Source: Aurantiacibacter suaedae (GTDB lineage Bacteria > Pseudomonadota > Alphaproteobacteria > Sphingomonadales > Sphingomonadaceae). Taken from it: a stretch of 64,000 bases of DNA. Below the pieces are notes generated by a model. That model did not search any database. It had not been told where the DNA came from and was given only the letters and a program-made list of their open reading frames with translations. The DNA is taken from positions 992,001 to 1,056,000 of the forward strand of contig NZ_SKCG01000001.1 of the NCBI RefSeq assembly GCF_005434915.1. The letters run 5' to 3'. The first letter of the stretch is position 1, and the number at the start of each line of letters is the position of its first letter. Of this stretch, positions 32,684 to 42,936 are shown piece after piece. Both the position numbers and the translations under genes were made by a program.

Positions 32684-33591
32684 GCCAGCACCATCCTGTC
32701 AACCACCAGTGCGGCGAACAAGGCGAACAGGTAAAGGACGGAGAAGGCAAACAGCTGCTTTTCCGGCTTCATTGCATCTCCCGGCTGCGAGCTGCGGAAA
32801 GCCACTCGCGCCGAGAGCACGAGAAAAGCCGCCGACAAGGCAAACGCCGCTATGCCATAAATTGCGCCGGTTCCACCGATAGCCCAGGGGGCAAGTGCAA
32901 CCCCAAGCAGCACAACAGCATAGGCTAGGATCTGCTGACGGGTCGAGCGTTCACCCGCCACCACCGGCATCATCGGGATACCGGCCTTGGCATAATCGGT
33001 CTTTACAAACAGCGCGAGCGCCCAGAAGTGCGGCGGGGTCCAGGTGAAGATGATCGCGAAGAGCAGCACAGGCATCAGCGTGATTTCGCCGGTCACCGCG
33101 ATCCACCCGATCAGCGGAGGGAAAGCTCCGGCGCCGCCCCCGATTACGATGTTCTGCGGCGTGCGCGGCTTCAGCCACATGGTGTAGACGACCGAGTAAT
33201 AGACGATCGACAAGGCCAGCACGCCTGCCGCGAGCGGATGGATCGCCAGCCCCATCAGGATCACCGAGGTGAAGCAAAGGAACAGGCCGAAATCGCGCGC
33301 ATCGCTGCGGCGCATCCGTCCTGCCGGGAGTGGCCGGTTTGCGGTGCGCTTCATCAGCGCATCGATATCGGCTTCCCACCACTGGTTGAGCACGGCCGCC
33401 CCGCCTGCCCCCATGGCAATGCACAGGATAGCGGTGAAGCCAAGCACCGGATGGAGATGGCCCGGCGCGGCAAGCAGGCCGCACAGCCCGGTGAACACCA
33501 CCAGGCTCATCACCCGCGGCTTGGTCAGGGCGAGGAAGTCGCGCCAGTCGGCCGGAAGCGTGGGAGCGAAGGTGGCGGTGGTTGTGTTCAC
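32680..33591 (-). CDS. ctaB: Protoheme IX farnesyltransferase (heme O synthase)
   Basis: Adds the farnesyl tail to heme b, making heme o for heme a synthesis. The 303-residue protein has about nine helices. The UbiA-superfamily motif [25 protein letters not shown] is present near residue 68, with the Asp and Arg residues expected of CtaB. The second loop contains [17 protein letters not shown], also typical. It lies 73 bp downstream of ctaD in the same operon. Confidence 0.95.
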   Translation of the reverse strand: MNTTTATFAPTLPADWRDFLALTKPRVMSLVVFTGLCGLLAAPGHLHPVLGFTAILCIAMGAGGAAVLNQWWEADIDALMKRTANRPLPAGRMRRSDARDFGLFLCFTSVILMGLAIHPLAAGVLALSIVYYSVVYTMWLKPRTPQNIVIGGGAGAFPPLIGWIAVTGEITLMPVLLFAIIFTWTPPHFWALALFVKTDYAKAGIPMMPVVAGERSTRQQILAYAVVLLGVALAPWAIGGTGAIYGIAAFALSAAFLVLSARVAFRSSQPGDAMKPEKQLFAFSVLYLFALFAALVVDRMVLA

Positions 33592-33664
33592 ATCTGGTCC
33601 TTGGCGAAAGGGCGCCCCGTTCCCGGCGCGCCCCTTCTGTTGTTCGTCAGTCAGAAGGCGCGGC

Positions 33665-35380
33665 TCAGGCAGTCGCGGGCTTCGTCGAGATATGGTCGTC
33701 CGCGCTGTGATGATCCTCGATCACCGGCAGCGTTTCGAACTGGTGGAACGGCGGCGGGCTGGTCAGGCTCCACTCGAGCGTCGTGGCGCCCTCGCCCCAG
33801 TAGTTGCTGGGGGCCTTCTTGCCAGCCACGAAGGCGTAGACGATGTTCACGAAGAACACGCCCACCGACACCAGCGTGATGGCATAGCCGATGCTGGCCA
33901 CGTGGTTCCACTCGGCATAGGCCGCGGTGAAGTCCGGATAACGGCGCGCCATGCCCTGCAACCCGAGGAAGTGCATCGGGAAGAAGATCATGTTCACGCC
34001 AACGAAGAAGATCCAGAACTGGAGGTGCGACAGGAACTCCGAGTGCATCTTTCCGCTCATCTTCGGGAACCAGTAGTAGAACCCGGCGAACATCGAGGTC
34101 ACCGCACCCAGCGACAGCACATAGTGGAAGTGAGCAACCACGTAATAGGTGTCGTGCAGGTTGTCGTCGATGCCGCCATTGGCGAGCACGACGCCGGTTA
34201 CACCGCCCACGGTGAACAGGAAGATGAAGCCCATCGCCCACACCATCGGCGACTTGAACTGGATCGAGCCGCCCCACATCGTCGCGATCCACGAGAAGAT
34301 CTTGATGCCGGTCGGCACCGCGATGACCATGGTTGCGGCGGTGAAGTACATCTTCGTGTTCACGTCGAGGCCGACCGTATACATGTGGTGCGCCCACACG
34401 ATGAAGCCGACCACGCCGATCGCGACCATGGCGTAGGCCATGCCGAGATAGCCGAACACAGGCTTGCGGCTGAAGGTGGCGATGATCTGCGAAATCATGC
34501 CGAAGCCGGGCAGGATCATGATGTACACTTCGGGGTGACCGAAGAACCAGAAAAGGTGCTGGTAGAGGATCGGATCGCCGCCACCGGCCGGATCGAAGAA
34601 GGTAGTGCCAAAATTACGGTCGGTGATCAGCATGGTGATCGCTGCGGCCAGAACCGGCAGTGCGAGCAACAGCAGGAAGGCTGTGACCAGCACCGACCAC
34701 ACGAACAGCGGCATCTTGTGCAGGGTCATGCCCGGCGCGCGCATGTTGAAGATGGTGGTGATGAAGTTGGTCGCACCGAGGATCGACCCGGCACCGGCAA
34801 GGTGCAGCGAGAAGATCGCGAAATCGACCGCCGGCCCTACGGACCCGCTCGTCGAAAGCGGCGCATAGACTGTCCAGCCCGTACCGGCACCAAGCCCCGT
34901 GCCGCCGGGCACGAACAGCGAGAACAGCAGCGAACAGAAGCCCGCCACCGTCAGCCAGAACGAAATGTTATTCATGCGCGGGAAGGCCATGTCGGGCGCG
35001 CCGATCATGATCGGCACGAACCAGTTGCCGAAGCCGCCGATCATCGCAGGCATGACCATGAAGAACACCATGATCAAGCCGTGAGCCGTGATCAGCACGT
35101 TCCACATGTGGCCCTGCTGGTCGAAGCTGGCGCCATCGCCGCCAAGGAAGTTCACCACATGCCCCAGCACCTGCAGGCCCGGCTCAGCCAGTTCGGCACG
35201 CATGATGCCCGAAATGCCGCCACCGATGACACCGGCGATGATCGAGAAGATCAGGTAAAGGGTGCCGATGTCCTTGTGGTTGGTCGACATGAACCAACGC
35301 GCGAAAAAGCCCGGCTTGTGATCGGCATCGTGATGATGCTCTTCGGCATGGGCCTGGAAGGTGTCTGCGGTGGTGGCCAT
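33665..35380 (-). CDS. ctaD: Cytochrome c oxidase subunit I (aa3 type)
   Basis: Catalytic subunit of the terminal oxidase, with 12 transmembrane helices in 571 residues. Visible hallmarks are [23 protein letters not shown], with the cross-linked His and Tyr of the CuB site, the CuB His pair in [12 protein letters not shown], and the heme ligands in [17 protein letters not shown]. The N-terminal extension [32 protein letters not shown] is typical of alphaproteobacteria. It lies 38 bp downstream of ctaC. Confidence 0.97.
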   Translation of the reverse strand: MATTADTFQAHAEEHHHDADHKPGFFARWFMSTNHKDIGTLYLIFSIIAGVIGGGISGIMRAELAEPGLQVLGHVVNFLGGDGASFDQQGHMWNVLITAHGLIMVFFMVMPAMIGGFGNWFVPIMIGAPDMAFPRMNNISFWLTVAGFCSLLFSLFVPGGTGLGAGTGWTVYAPLSTSGSVGPAVDFAIFSLHLAGAGSILGATNFITTIFNMRAPGMTLHKMPLFVWSVLVTAFLLLLALPVLAAAITMLITDRNFGTTFFDPAGGGDPILYQHLFWFFGHPEVYIMILPGFGMISQIIATFSRKPVFGYLGMAYAMVAIGVVGFIVWAHHMYTVGLDVNTKMYFTAATMVIAVPTGIKIFSWIATMWGGSIQFKSPMVWAMGFIFLFTVGGVTGVVLANGGIDDNLHDTYYVVAHFHYVLSLGAVTSMFAGFYYWFPKMSGKMHSEFLSHLQFWIFFVGVNMIFFPMHFLGLQGMARRYPDFTAAYAEWNHVASIGYAITLVSVGVFFVNIVYAFVAGKKAPSNYWGEGATTLEWSLTSPPPFHQFETLPVIEDHHSADDHISTKPATA

Positions 35381-35418
35381 TTCGATGCTACCCTAGCTTG
35401 CTATTCGTTTCGTTATAA

Positions 35419-36516
35419 TCAGATGGTCGGCGCGATAGCATCGGGCGCAACCGCCTCGGTGCCGGCAGCCGGTGCCTCGTTGGCATTGGCATCGCCCTCG
35501 CCTGCGGCGGCTTCAGCGGCAGCAGCCTCTGCGGCGGCGGCAGCAGCTTCAAGCTCCGGCGTGGTACCACCCGGCTGGCTCAGCACCCAGGCGTTGAACT
35601 CTTCGAGCGGGCGCGCCTCGATTGCGATCGGCATATAGCCATGACGCGCACCGCACAGCTCCATGCACTGGCCGTAATAGATGCCCGGCTCCTGAATGGT
35701 TAGCACGCGCTCGTTAATGCGGCCCGGCACGGCGTCGATCTTGAACCACAGCGACGGGATACCGAACGAGTGGATCACGTCGGCACCGAAGGTCTGCAGA
35801 CGGATCGGCACACCAACCGGCACAACCATGCGGTTGTCGACAGCGAGGTGGCTGGGTTCGCCAGCGGCCTTCGCTTCTTCTTCCGGCATCATGTTCGAGA
35901 TCACCTCGAAACCGCCGTTGTCGATATACTCATAGCCCCAGTACCACTGGTAGCCATTGGCCTTGATCGTGATCGCGTTTTCCGGCGGGCTCTTGTACTG
36001 GCGCGAGATCAGCGTGATCGACGGCACTGCGATCACCACGAGGATCAGCACCGGAATCACGGTCCAGATGATTTCGATCAGCGTGTTGTGGCTGGTCTTC
36101 GAAGGCACGGTGTTCGAACGGCGATTGTATCGCGCGATCACCCACAGAAGCAGGCCAAGCACGAACAGGCTGATCACCACACTGATCGGCAGCAGGATCG
36201 CATCGTGCATCCACAAGGCGTAGTTGCCGTTGGCAGTGTACTGATCCTGAAAACCGATGCCGCCGGGGGTCGGCTGACCCTTGATCATGTCCGGGCCATA
36301 GTGCTCGAAAGCGGGCGCAGCCGCTTCGGCAGCAGGCGCAGATTCGTCAGCCGGAGCCGCATCGACCGGCGCCTCGATCGGCGCGGTGACGGTTTGATCC
36401 TGCGCAAAGACAGCTTGCGGAGCAGCGGTGAAAGAGACGGCCGCGACCAGCATGGTCAGGAAGGTGAGCGGCTTGCGGGCGATGTCGCCGAAAGTCATTG
36501 CGTCGAAGCTTTCCAT
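35419..36516 (-). CDS. ctaC: Cytochrome c oxidase subunit II
   Basis: Carries the CuA centre that accepts electrons from cytochrome c. The ~365-residue product has a signal peptide ending near AVFAQ, two transmembrane helices, and a periplasmic cupredoxin domain with the CuA motif GQCMELCGARHGYMP. Two low-complexity Ala/Glu/Pro stretches are unusual: one after the signal peptide and a long Ala/Glu-rich C-terminal tail. The start could be 36516 or 36498; both leave an intact signal peptide. First gene of the cox operon. Confidence 0.93.
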   Translation of the reverse strand: MESFDAMTFGDIARKPLTFLTMLVAAVSFTAAPQAVFAQDQTVTAPIEAPVDAAPADESAPAAEAAAPAFEHYGPDMIKGQPTPGGIGFQDQYTANGNYALWMHDAILLPISVVISLFVLGLLLWVIARYNRRSNTVPSKTSHNTLIEIIWTVIPVLILVVIAVPSITLISRQYKSPPENAITIKANGYQWYWGYEYIDNGGFEVISNMMPEEEAKAAGEPSHLAVDNRMVVPVGVPIRLQTFGADVIHSFGIPSLWFKIDAVPGRINERVLTIQEPGIYYGQCMELCGARHGYMPIAIEARPLEEFNAWVLSQPGGTTPELEAAAAAAEAAAAEAAAGEGDANANEAPAAGTEAVAPDAIAPTI

Positions 36517-36595
36517 TCTTTTGTAGCGCGCGAACCCTGAATCCAAGCCCCTGCGCACAGGCCTTCTTGCCCCTCAATGGGGCCTGTAAGGCGCG

Positions 36596-36624
36596 CCTAT
36601 ACGCCCGCTTGCCCCATGCCTCAA
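36596..36624 (-). promoter_or_regulatory. Candidate promoter of the cox operon
   Basis: On the minus strand a -35 TTGAGG (36624-36619) and a -10 TATAGG (36601-36596) are separated by 17 bp, about 75 bp upstream of ctaC. It lies in the 195-bp region shared with the divergent pyrE gene. No operator could be recognised. Confidence 0.4.
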
Positions 36625-36711
36625 GCGCTTCTAGGGAATTTTTCGAGCGCCAGTGGAAACACCGAGCTAGTTGCAAATCGTTCGCACAGGAAACAGGAAA
36701 CGTCCCCCATC

Positions 36712-37290
36712 ATGACACAAGACGAGGTCCTCGCCGAGTTCCGCGCCAGCGGCGCCTTGCTTGAGGGGCACTTCCGCCTCTCGTCGGGCCGTCACTCGGC
36801 CCACTATCTGCAATGCGCCCGCGTGTTGATGAACCCCGACCGCGCCGCTCGCCTGGCCATTGCGCTGGCCCAGCAAATTCCACGCGACCTGCGCGCGAGC
36901 ATCGATGCCGTGGTCTCGCCCGCGATGGGCGGCATTATCATAGGGCACGAAATGGGCCGCGCCTTGCAGAAAGACGCGATGTTTCTCGAGCGGCCCGAGG
37001 GCAAGTTCCACCTGCGCCGCGGATTCGCGCTCGAAAAAGGCGCCAAGGTGCTGATGGTAGAGGACGTGGTGACCACGGGCCTTTCCAGCCGCGAAGCGAT
37101 TGCAGCGGTTGGTGAAGAAGGCGGCAAGGTCGTTGCCGAAGTGGCGCTGGTCGACCGCTCGAATGGCGAGGCCGATCTTGGCGTGCCATTCTTCCCGCTC
37201 GTGGCGCTGAACTTCCCGACCTATGCCGAGGACGAGCTGCCCGAAGAGCTGGCTGCAATACCGGTCACCAAGCCGGGGAGCCGCGCCTGA
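36712..37290 (+). CDS. pyrE: Orotate phosphoribosyltransferase
   Basis: Makes orotidine monophosphate from orotate and PRPP. The 192-residue protein has FRLSSGRHSAHYLQCARVLM at the N-terminus and the PRPP-binding motif KVLMVEDVVTTGLSSREA. The start at 36712 is the family start, with ACAGGAAA upstream. It leads a plus-strand series with pdxJ two bases after its stop, so the pyrimidine and PLP genes are probably co-transcribed. Confidence 0.95.
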   Translation: MTQDEVLAEFRASGALLEGHFRLSSGRHSAHYLQCARVLMNPDRAARLAIALAQQIPRDLRASIDAVVSPAMGGIIIGHEMGRALQKDAMFLERPEGKFHLRRGFALEKGAKVLMVEDVVTTGLSSREAIAAVGEEGGKVVAEVALVDRSNGEADLGVPFFPLVALNFPTYAEDELPEELAAIPVTKPGSRA

Positions 37291-37292
37291 CC

Positions 37293-38054
37293 ATGGTCGA
37301 GTCGAACGTCCACAATCCGGGCAAGCTGCGGCTTGGCGTGAACATCGATCATGTCGCGACCATCCGCAACGCGCGCGGCGGCGACCATCCCGATCCGGTC
37401 CGCGCGGCCGAGATCGTGGCCCGAGTCGGCGGCGACGGGATCACCGCGCACCTACGCGAGGATCGCCGCCATATCCGCGACGAGGACATTCGCCGCATTC
37501 AGGACGCGACCGACCTGCCGCTCAATTTCGAGATGGCAGCGACCGACGAGATGCTGGCCATCGCGCTGGCGCATAAGCCGCACGCTGCCTGCATCGTCCC
37601 CGAAAAGCGCGAGGAGCGCACGACCGAGGGCGGGCTCGATGCGGCCGGGCTGCACAACCAGCTCGCGCCAATCGTGAGCCGCTTGATGGACGCAGGCATC
37701 CGCGTTTCGCTGTTCGTCGAGGCGAGCGAGCGCCAGATCGAGGCGGCCTTGCGTCTTGGCGCGCCGGTGGTTGAGTTCCATACGGGCGAATATGCCCATG
37801 CCGATCTCGACGGGGACAGCGAGAAGGTTGCGCGCGAATTGAAGCGTTTGTCTGACATGGCTGCGCTTGCCGCGAAGAATGGCATCGAGCCGCACGCCGG
37901 CCACGGGCTGACTTACGAGAACGTGCAGCCGGTGGCCGCCATTCCCCAGCTCGCCGAGCTGAACATCGGGCACTACCTGATCGGCGAGGCGATCTTCTGC
38001 GGTCTGGAAAGCGCCGTGCTGCGGATGCGCGAACTGATGGACGACGCGCGGTGA
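37293..38054 (+). CDS. pdxJ: Pyridoxine 5'-phosphate synthase
   Basis: Condenses 1-deoxyxylulose 5-phosphate with amino-hydroxyacetone phosphate to form pyridoxine phosphate. The 253-residue TIM-barrel protein shows RLGVNIDHVATIRNARGG, AAEIVARVGGDGITAHLREDRRHI and EPHAGHGLTYENVQPVA. The gene starts two bases after pyrE and is followed by acpS and lepB, the common pdxJ-acpS-lepB order of proteobacteria. Confidence 0.96.
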   Translation: MVESNVHNPGKLRLGVNIDHVATIRNARGGDHPDPVRAAEIVARVGGDGITAHLREDRRHIRDEDIRRIQDATDLPLNFEMAATDEMLAIALAHKPHAACIVPEKREERTTEGGLDAAGLHNQLAPIVSRLMDAGIRVSLFVEASERQIEAALRLGAPVVEFHTGEYAHADLDGDSEKVARELKRLSDMAALAAKNGIEPHAGHGLTYENVQPVAAIPQLAELNIGHYLIGEAIFCGLESAVLRMRELMDDAR

Positions 38055-38124
38055 GCCGCGCGCCCAACCGACTGAACAGCCCTACCCTGGATCACGTCCG
38101 GGCTGACGGCTCGGGAGCTTGCCC

Positions 38125-38526
38125 ATGATCTTTGGCCTCGGTTCTGACCTTTGCAACATCGAGCGCATCCAGAACTCGCTCGACCGGTTTGGCGCCCGTT
38201 TCACCGACCGCGTCTTCACCGACATTGAAAACGCCAAGGCCGCCCGCCGCCCGCACACCCAGGCAGGCACCTACGCCAAGCGATTCGCCGCCAAGGAAGC
38301 TTTTTCGAAAGCGGTCGGGACCGGGTTCAAGGCTGGCGTGTTCATGAAGGATATCGGGGTGGTGAATGCCCCCTCGGGCGCGCCTACCCTCGCCCTTTCC
38401 GGCGGGGCGGCCGCCCGGCTGGCACAGCTGACCCCGGATGGACACCTTGTAAAGATACACTTGACCCTGACCGACGATCATCCATGGGCGCAAGCCTTCG
38501 TGATACTTGAGGCCCTTCCCGCATGA
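38125..38526 (+). CDS. acpS: Holo-[acyl-carrier-protein] synthase
   Basis: Transfers 4'-phosphopantetheine from CoA to acyl carrier protein. The 133-residue length is normal. The metal-binding motif [12 protein letters not shown] and the second motif [19 protein letters not shown] are intact. The ATG at 38125 has GGGAG seven bases upstream. The stop overlaps lepB by four bases. Confidence 0.95.
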   Translation: MIFGLGSDLCNIERIQNSLDRFGARFTDRVFTDIENAKAARRPHTQAGTYAKRFAAKEAFSKAVGTGFKAGVFMKDIGVVNAPSGAPTLALSGGAAARLAQLTPDGHLVKIHLTLTDDHPWAQAFVILEALPA

Positions 38527-39392
38527 GCGACGCCACCACCTCCTCCTCATCCGACAAGACCGGCGAGAAAGAGAAGATTAACTGGCTGGCCGAGATTCGC
38601 GGCCTCGCGCTGATGTTGCTGGCGGTACTGGCCTTTCACACCTTCGTCGCCAAGCCGTTCTACATCCCATCTGGCTCGATGATGCCCAACCTGCTGGTGG
38701 GCGATAGGCTGGTTGTAAGCAAGTGGCCCTATGGTTGGAGCTGGGTCTCGGCAAGCTTCCATCTGCTGCCGCGCTCCACCTGGCGAGTCGCGCCGGGCAC
38801 GCCCGAATACGGCGACATCGTTATCGCCGTGCCGCCGACTCACGCCGAAGACTATATCAAGCGTGTGGTCGCCTTGCCCGGCGATCGAATTGCGGTGGTG
38901 AACGGCCAGATCATCCTCAATGGCAAGCCCGTGCCGCAGGCGGTCGAGCCGCCGGTGCGCCTCCCCGCCGACGAAGACGGACAGTGCGATGGCAGGGACT
39001 GTATGGCCGCCTTCGCCCCCTATCGTGTGCAACTGGAAGATGGCACCACGGTCTACGAGCCGCCCACCTACCGCGAGACGCTGCCCAACGGTGCGAGCTA
39101 TCTGATTATCGACCACGAGACCCAGAGCTTGGACAATATGGCCGAAGTGACCGTGCCCGATGGCCACGTGTTTCTGATGGGCGACAACCGCGACCATTCT
39201 GCCGACAGCCGCGCGCCGATCTTTGCAAGCGGGCTCGGCGGGCCGGTGCCGCTGGCCAATGTCGGCGGGCGCGCTGAATTCATCACGTTCTCACTCGATG
39301 GCAGCGCCAGCTACAATCCGCTGAGCTGGTTCTCCGCCCTGCGGCCCGACCGCGCCTGGACCAGCCTGCGTCCGCAAAAGGACGACGAATAA
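38523..39392 (+). CDS. lepB: Signal peptidase I
   Basis: Membrane-bound serine/lysine protease that removes signal peptides from exported proteins. The 289-residue protein has one N-terminal transmembrane helix (residues ~25-44), then the nucleophile Ser52 in [14 protein letters not shown] and the general base Lys113 in [13 protein letters not shown]. The C-terminal box is [16 protein letters not shown]. It overlaps acpS by four bases. The common next gene rnc is replaced here by an AI-2E family transporter. Confidence 0.96.
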   Translation: MSDATTSSSSDKTGEKEKINWLAEIRGLALMLLAVLAFHTFVAKPFYIPSGSMMPNLLVGDRLVVSKWPYGWSWVSASFHLLPRSTWRVAPGTPEYGDIVIAVPPTHAEDYIKRVVALPGDRIAVVNGQIILNGKPVPQAVEPPVRLPADEDGQCDGRDCMAAFAPYRVQLEDGTTVYEPPTYRETLPNGASYLIIDHETQSLDNMAEVTVPDGHVFLMGDNRDHSADSRAPIFASGLGGPVPLANVGGRAEFITFSLDGSASYNPLSWFSALRPDRAWTSLRPQKDDE

Positions 39393-39395
39393 ATT

Positions 39396-40508
39396 ATGGC
39401 CGACACCGACACCCACACCGACGATAAGGAAATGGGCGCCAGCCCGACCAGCATCACCAGCCCCGAACTGCGGCTTGAAGCAGCGCGCGCGCTGGTCTGG
39501 AGCACCATCGTCGGGCTTCTGGTGCTGGCGATCTACATTTCGCAGAGCCTGCTGGTGATCTTCGGTGCAATGGTCTTCGCCTCGATGATCGATGGCGGGT
39601 CGCGGCTGCTCGGGCGCTGGCTCCCCATCGCTCGTCCCTGGCGCGTCGCTATTGTGCTGGCGGGAGGGATCGGATTTCTCATCTGGCTGTCGATGTATGC
39701 CGGCTCGCAAATCTCACGCGAGGCGGCCGAATTACCGGCAATCGTCGAACGGCAGGCGCGCGAGCTGTTCCTTTGGGCCAGGGGCCAGGGCTTCGAGATC
39801 GCGCTTGACGACCTGAAGGGCATGGCAGGCCAGGCGATGGACGGTGTTGGCACCGTCACCCGCGCGCTGGGCGGGTTGCTGGGCGGACTGACGACCGTTG
39901 CCCTCATTCTCATCATCGGCATTTATGTCGCTATCGAGCCACGCCTTTACGAACGCGGGGTCGCCTGGATGCTTCCGCGCGCCCGCCGAGAGGATTTCTA
40001 TCTCACCGCCGAGCGCATGGGCTATACCATGCGGCGCCTTATGTTCGGCCGCATTGTGGGCATGGTGGTCGAAGGCATCTTCACCTATATCATGCTCGTG
40101 CTTTACGGTGTGGTGACCGGGGATGCGATCCCCATGCCCGCCCTGCTCGCTATCCTCACAGGGTTGCTCGCCTTCATTCCCAACATCGGCGCGGTGGTTT
40201 CTGGCGTGCTGATGGTACTGGTGGGCTTTTCGGGCGGCACCGAAATGGGGATTTACACCATCGTGGTCTATCTCCTGGTGCAGAACATCGACGGCTATAT
40301 CGTGATCCCGATGATCGCCAAGAAGACTGTCGATCTGGCCCCGGCGCTGGTGCTGGGGATGCAGCTCATCATGGGCATCCTGTTCGGTATTCTGGGCCTG
40401 TTCCTGGCCGATCCGTTGCTGGCCATGATCAAGGTCGCGCTCGAACGGCGCAGCGAGCAGAACGCGCGCGACGAAGCCGCCACCTCAGGGGAGAACAACC
40501 CTGCGTAA
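39396..40508 (+). CDS. AI-2E/PerM family transporter
   Basis: A 370-residue membrane protein with seven to eight helices in the usual pattern: paired N-terminal helices, a central amphipathic soluble segment, then the conserved C-terminal block. The block includes PMPALLAILTGLLAFIPNIGAVVSGVLMVLVGF, NIDGYIVIPMIAKKTVDLAPALVLGMQLIMGILFGILGLFLADPLLAMIKV. Family members export AI-2 or act as sodium/proton antiporters; the substrate here is unknown. It begins three bases after the lepB stop. Confidence 0.9.
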   Translation: MADTDTHTDDKEMGASPTSITSPELRLEAARALVWSTIVGLLVLAIYISQSLLVIFGAMVFASMIDGGSRLLGRWLPIARPWRVAIVLAGGIGFLIWLSMYAGSQISREAAELPAIVERQARELFLWARGQGFEIALDDLKGMAGQAMDGVGTVTRALGGLLGGLTTVALILIIGIYVAIEPRLYERGVAWMLPRARREDFYLTAERMGYTMRRLMFGRIVGMVVEGIFTYIMLVLYGVVTGDAIPMPALLAILTGLLAFIPNIGAVVSGVLMVLVGFSGGTEMGIYTIVVYLLVQNIDGYIVIPMIAKKTVDLAPALVLGMQLIMGILFGILGLFLADPLLAMIKVALERRSEQNARDEAATSGENNPA

Positions 40509-41676
40509 GTTTCTCTATTTTATCGTTGTTGGGATTGTTCTGGTCGCCGGGGTGCTGTTTGCACTGCGGATCTATGCCGACGACGTAACCAAGATCGCAC
40601 TCGTGCCCGACAGCGAATTCGTGTCGCAAGCGCCGCTTGAGGCCGTCGCGTATAACGATCCCGATATGTGGTTCAGCCGCCCCGGCCTCGCAATTGAGGA
40701 CGATGCCGCGCGCTGGCAGCCTGCCGATGCCGCCGCGCCCGAGGGCGACTCGGGAAGCGCGCAGGCACCGGACTCTGCCTCTGCGAACGATGCGGACAAC
40801 AGCGCCCCCGCCTTCGCGGTGTTTTTCGTACACCCCACCAGCTATCTGGAGCGTTCGAGCTGGAACGCCCCAATTGACCACGAAGAATCGCAGTGGCGCG
40901 CGCGGCTGATGGTCCGCGGCATGGCCAGCGCCTTCAACGAGGCCGGCGAGATATGGGCTCCGCGGTATCGGCAGGCCACTTTCGGCGCGTTCCTCACCGA
41001 TGCGCCCGAAGCGCAACAGGCGCTCGACGCAGCCTACCTCGACGTTAGCCAAGCCTTCGAATTCTTCCTCGAAAGCGTCGATCCCGACATGCCCATCGTC
41101 CTCGCGGGGCATAGCCAGGGCGGCTACCATGTCGCCCGCCTGTTGCAGGAGCGCGTGGTCGGCACGCCATTGCAGGATCGAATTGCCGCGGTTTACCCGG
41201 TTGGCTGGCCGATTTCCGTCGAGCATGACCTGCCCGCGCTCGGCCTGCCCGCCTGCGCCAGCGCCGATCAGCCCGCCTGCATCAGCGACTGGGTCAGCTT
41301 TGCTGAACCGGCCGAGCCAGGCCTGCTGCTCACGCGCTACGAAGCGACGCCGGGGCTCGACGGGCAAAGCCGCGCGGGTAGCCCGATCCTCTGCGTGAAC
41401 CCGCTGACCGGTGCAACGGGCGGCGAAGCCGCGGCCAGCGCCAACCTCGGCACCCTGGTGCCCAATTCCGACCTTTCCGACGGCGAACTGGTGCCCGCTG
41501 CCGTGGGCGCGCGGTGTGATGCCAACGGCCTGCTGCTGATCGGGGAGGCCGTGGACTTGGGTCAATACGTGCTGCCCGGCAACAACTACCACGTCTACGA
41601 CATCCCCCTGTTCTGGGCGAACCTCAAGGCCGACGTCGCGCGTCGGGTAGAAGCATGGCAACAAGCGCGCTCGTAA
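40501..41676 (+). CDS. DUF3089 (alpha/beta hydrolase-like) membrane-anchored protein with probable CTG start
   Basis: DUF3089 proteins are lipase-like hydrolases of unknown substrate. The visible motifs are FFVHPTSYLERSSWN and the nucleophile elbow LAGHSQGGYHVARLL. No ATG, GTG or TTG lies before the N-terminal membrane helix LRKFLYFIVVGIVLVAGVLFALRIYA. A CTG at 40501 does, with AGGGGAG seven bases upstream, giving 391 residues. A GTG at 40552 would cut the helix and has no ribosome site. The CTG overlaps the transporter stop. A long Ala/Ser/Asp low-complexity loop follows near residue 75. Confidence 0.82.
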   Translation: MRKFLYFIVVGIVLVAGVLFALRIYADDVTKIALVPDSEFVSQAPLEAVAYNDPDMWFSRPGLAIEDDAARWQPADAAAPEGDSGSAQAPDSASANDADNSAPAFAVFFVHPTSYLERSSWNAPIDHEESQWRARLMVRGMASAFNEAGEIWAPRYRQATFGAFLTDAPEAQQALDAAYLDVSQAFEFFLESVDPDMPIVLAGHSQGGYHVARLLQERVVGTPLQDRIAAVYPVGWPISVEHDLPALGLPACASADQPACISDWVSFAEPAEPGLLLTRYEATPGLDGQSRAGSPILCVNPLTGATGGEAAASANLGTLVPNSDLSDGELVPAAVGARCDANGLLLIGEAVDLGQYVLPGNNYHVYDIPLFWANLKADVARRVEAWQQARS

Positions 41677-42152
41677 CCGAACAGGCTCCCGAGTTTCGAG
41701 AGGCGCTGGGCGATGGCGGAGTGTTGCTTGGCCTGGACCTCGGCACCAAGACCATTGGCACCGCGCTGTGCGATGCGCGCTGGACCTTCGCCACGGCGGG
41801 CAAGACACTACCCAAGGGCAAATACGGCCGCGACCGCGCGGCTCTGGCCGAGCTGTGTGCTGCCCGTTCGGTAAAAGGCGTTGTGATCGGCCTCCCGCTT
41901 AACATGGATGGCAGCGCCGGGCCGCGGGTGCAGGCGAGCCGCGCCTTTGCGCGCAATCTGGCGCAGATGTCCGAGCAGGGGCTCGGCCTGCCGGTGCTGC
42001 TGTGGGATGAGCGCTGGTCCACCACGAGCGCCGAGCGTGCGATGATCGACCAGGACTTCAGCCGCGCCAAGCGGGCGACACGGATCGACAGCCACGCCGC
42101 CGCGATCATCCTCCAAGCCGCAATCGACCGGCTCGCAGGCGGAATGTTCTAA
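41655..42152 (+). CDS. ruvX: Holliday junction resolvase-like protein YqgF/RuvX
   Basis: A 165-residue RNase H-fold nuclease family protein, linked to pre-16S rRNA 5' processing and/or Holliday junction resolution. Motifs are LLGLDLGTKTIGTALCD with the first catalytic Asp, GVVIGLPLNMDGSAGPR, LPVLLWDERWSTTSAE, and the final Asp in RIDSHAAAIILQAA. Its start lies 22 bases inside the end of the DUF3089 gene. It converges with the siroheme-enzyme gene. Confidence 0.94.
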   Translation: MATSALVTEQAPEFREALGDGGVLLGLDLGTKTIGTALCDARWTFATAGKTLPKGKYGRDRAALAELCAARSVKGVVIGLPLNMDGSAGPRVQASRAFARNLAQMSEQGLGLPVLLWDERWSTTSAERAMIDQDFSRAKRATRIDSHAAAIILQAAIDRLAGGMF

Positions 42153-42928
42153 GCCCGGCGCACAATCACGATCAGCCCTTCGGGCATCTCGCCCTCGTGA
42201 GGCAGCATCAACCGCATCGCATCGGCCCGGGCGCGCACCAGCACCTCTTCACTGACCTGCGGATCGGCCACGACAACATCGGCCATCCCAAGCAGCCGCG
42301 CCTGACGCAGCGTGAGGTCATCGGGATCGTCGCTCGCAACCGTAAATTCATGCATTGTAGGCGCAGCAGCGTCGCCGCCAGCCGCTAGCCATTCGCCAAG
42401 CCGGTCCGCACTGCCCGAATCGAGCGGATCAAGCGCCCCGCCCTCGCCTAGCGCAGCATCAAGCGCACGGCGGCGCTCCGCCGAATCGGGAAAGGCCTTA
42501 CGCAAGGCCCCGCGCGCCTCGGACAGTCCCTGCGCCAGCCTGCCCAGCGACGGCGGCAGCAGCGCCTCAAGCCGCAAACGCAGATGTTTGGCCAGCCCGG
42601 CCGACGCACCCGAAGTGCCGACCGCGATCAGCACCGGGTCGCGCTCCAGCAAACTCGGAGTGGTAAAATCGCACCAGTCGGGCTTGTCGACCACGTTGAC
42701 CAACAACCCCGCCCCGCGCAGCCGCAGGGCATCGGCCTCGCAGCGCGCCTCGTCTTCATGGGCGACGAAGGCCAGCCGCGCGCCCTCATCGATCCCGCGT
42801 TGGAGATTGGTGACGACCAGCCCCCCTGCACGTTCGACCAATCGCGCCTTCGGCGCCGCAGCTTCGCCCTCGCCCAGCACGATCACCGGCTGACCGGCAA
42901 TACGGTGGAAGAGCGGGAGCGAGCGCAT
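42149..42928 (-). CDS. Precorrin-2 dehydrogenase/sirohydrochlorin ferrochelatase-like protein (Met8/CysG N-domain)
   Basis: A 259-residue NAD-binding protein: LPLFHRIAGQPVIVLGEGEAAAPKARLVERAGGLVVT at the start, then VNVVDKPDWCDFTTPSLLERDPVLIAVGTSGASAGLAKHLRLRLEALLP. Both match the Met8/CysG N-terminal domain. The methyltransferase domain of fused CysG is absent and the C-terminal ~60 residues are not recognised. The start at 42928 lies eight bases after the lysA stop. A role in siroheme synthesis for sulfite reduction is likely. Confidence 0.85.
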   Translation of the reverse strand: MRSLPLFHRIAGQPVIVLGEGEAAAPKARLVERAGGLVVTNLQRGIDEGARLAFVAHEDEARCEADALRLRGAGLLVNVVDKPDWCDFTTPSLLERDPVLIAVGTSGASAGLAKHLRLRLEALLPPSLGRLAQGLSEARGALRKAFPDSAERRRALDAALGEGGALDPLDSGSADRLGEWLAAGGDAAAPTMHEFTVASDDPDDLTLRQARLLGMADVVVADPQVSEEVLVRARADAMRLMLPHEGEMPEGLIVIVRRA

Positions 42929-42936
42929 CAGCCGTC

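Noticed and set aside
33269-35638. Long open frame antisense to ctaD
   Set aside because: It is wholly opposite the certain cytochrome oxidase genes, has a composition of His/Arg/Asp-rich antisense codons and no recognisable domain. High GC makes such frames common.
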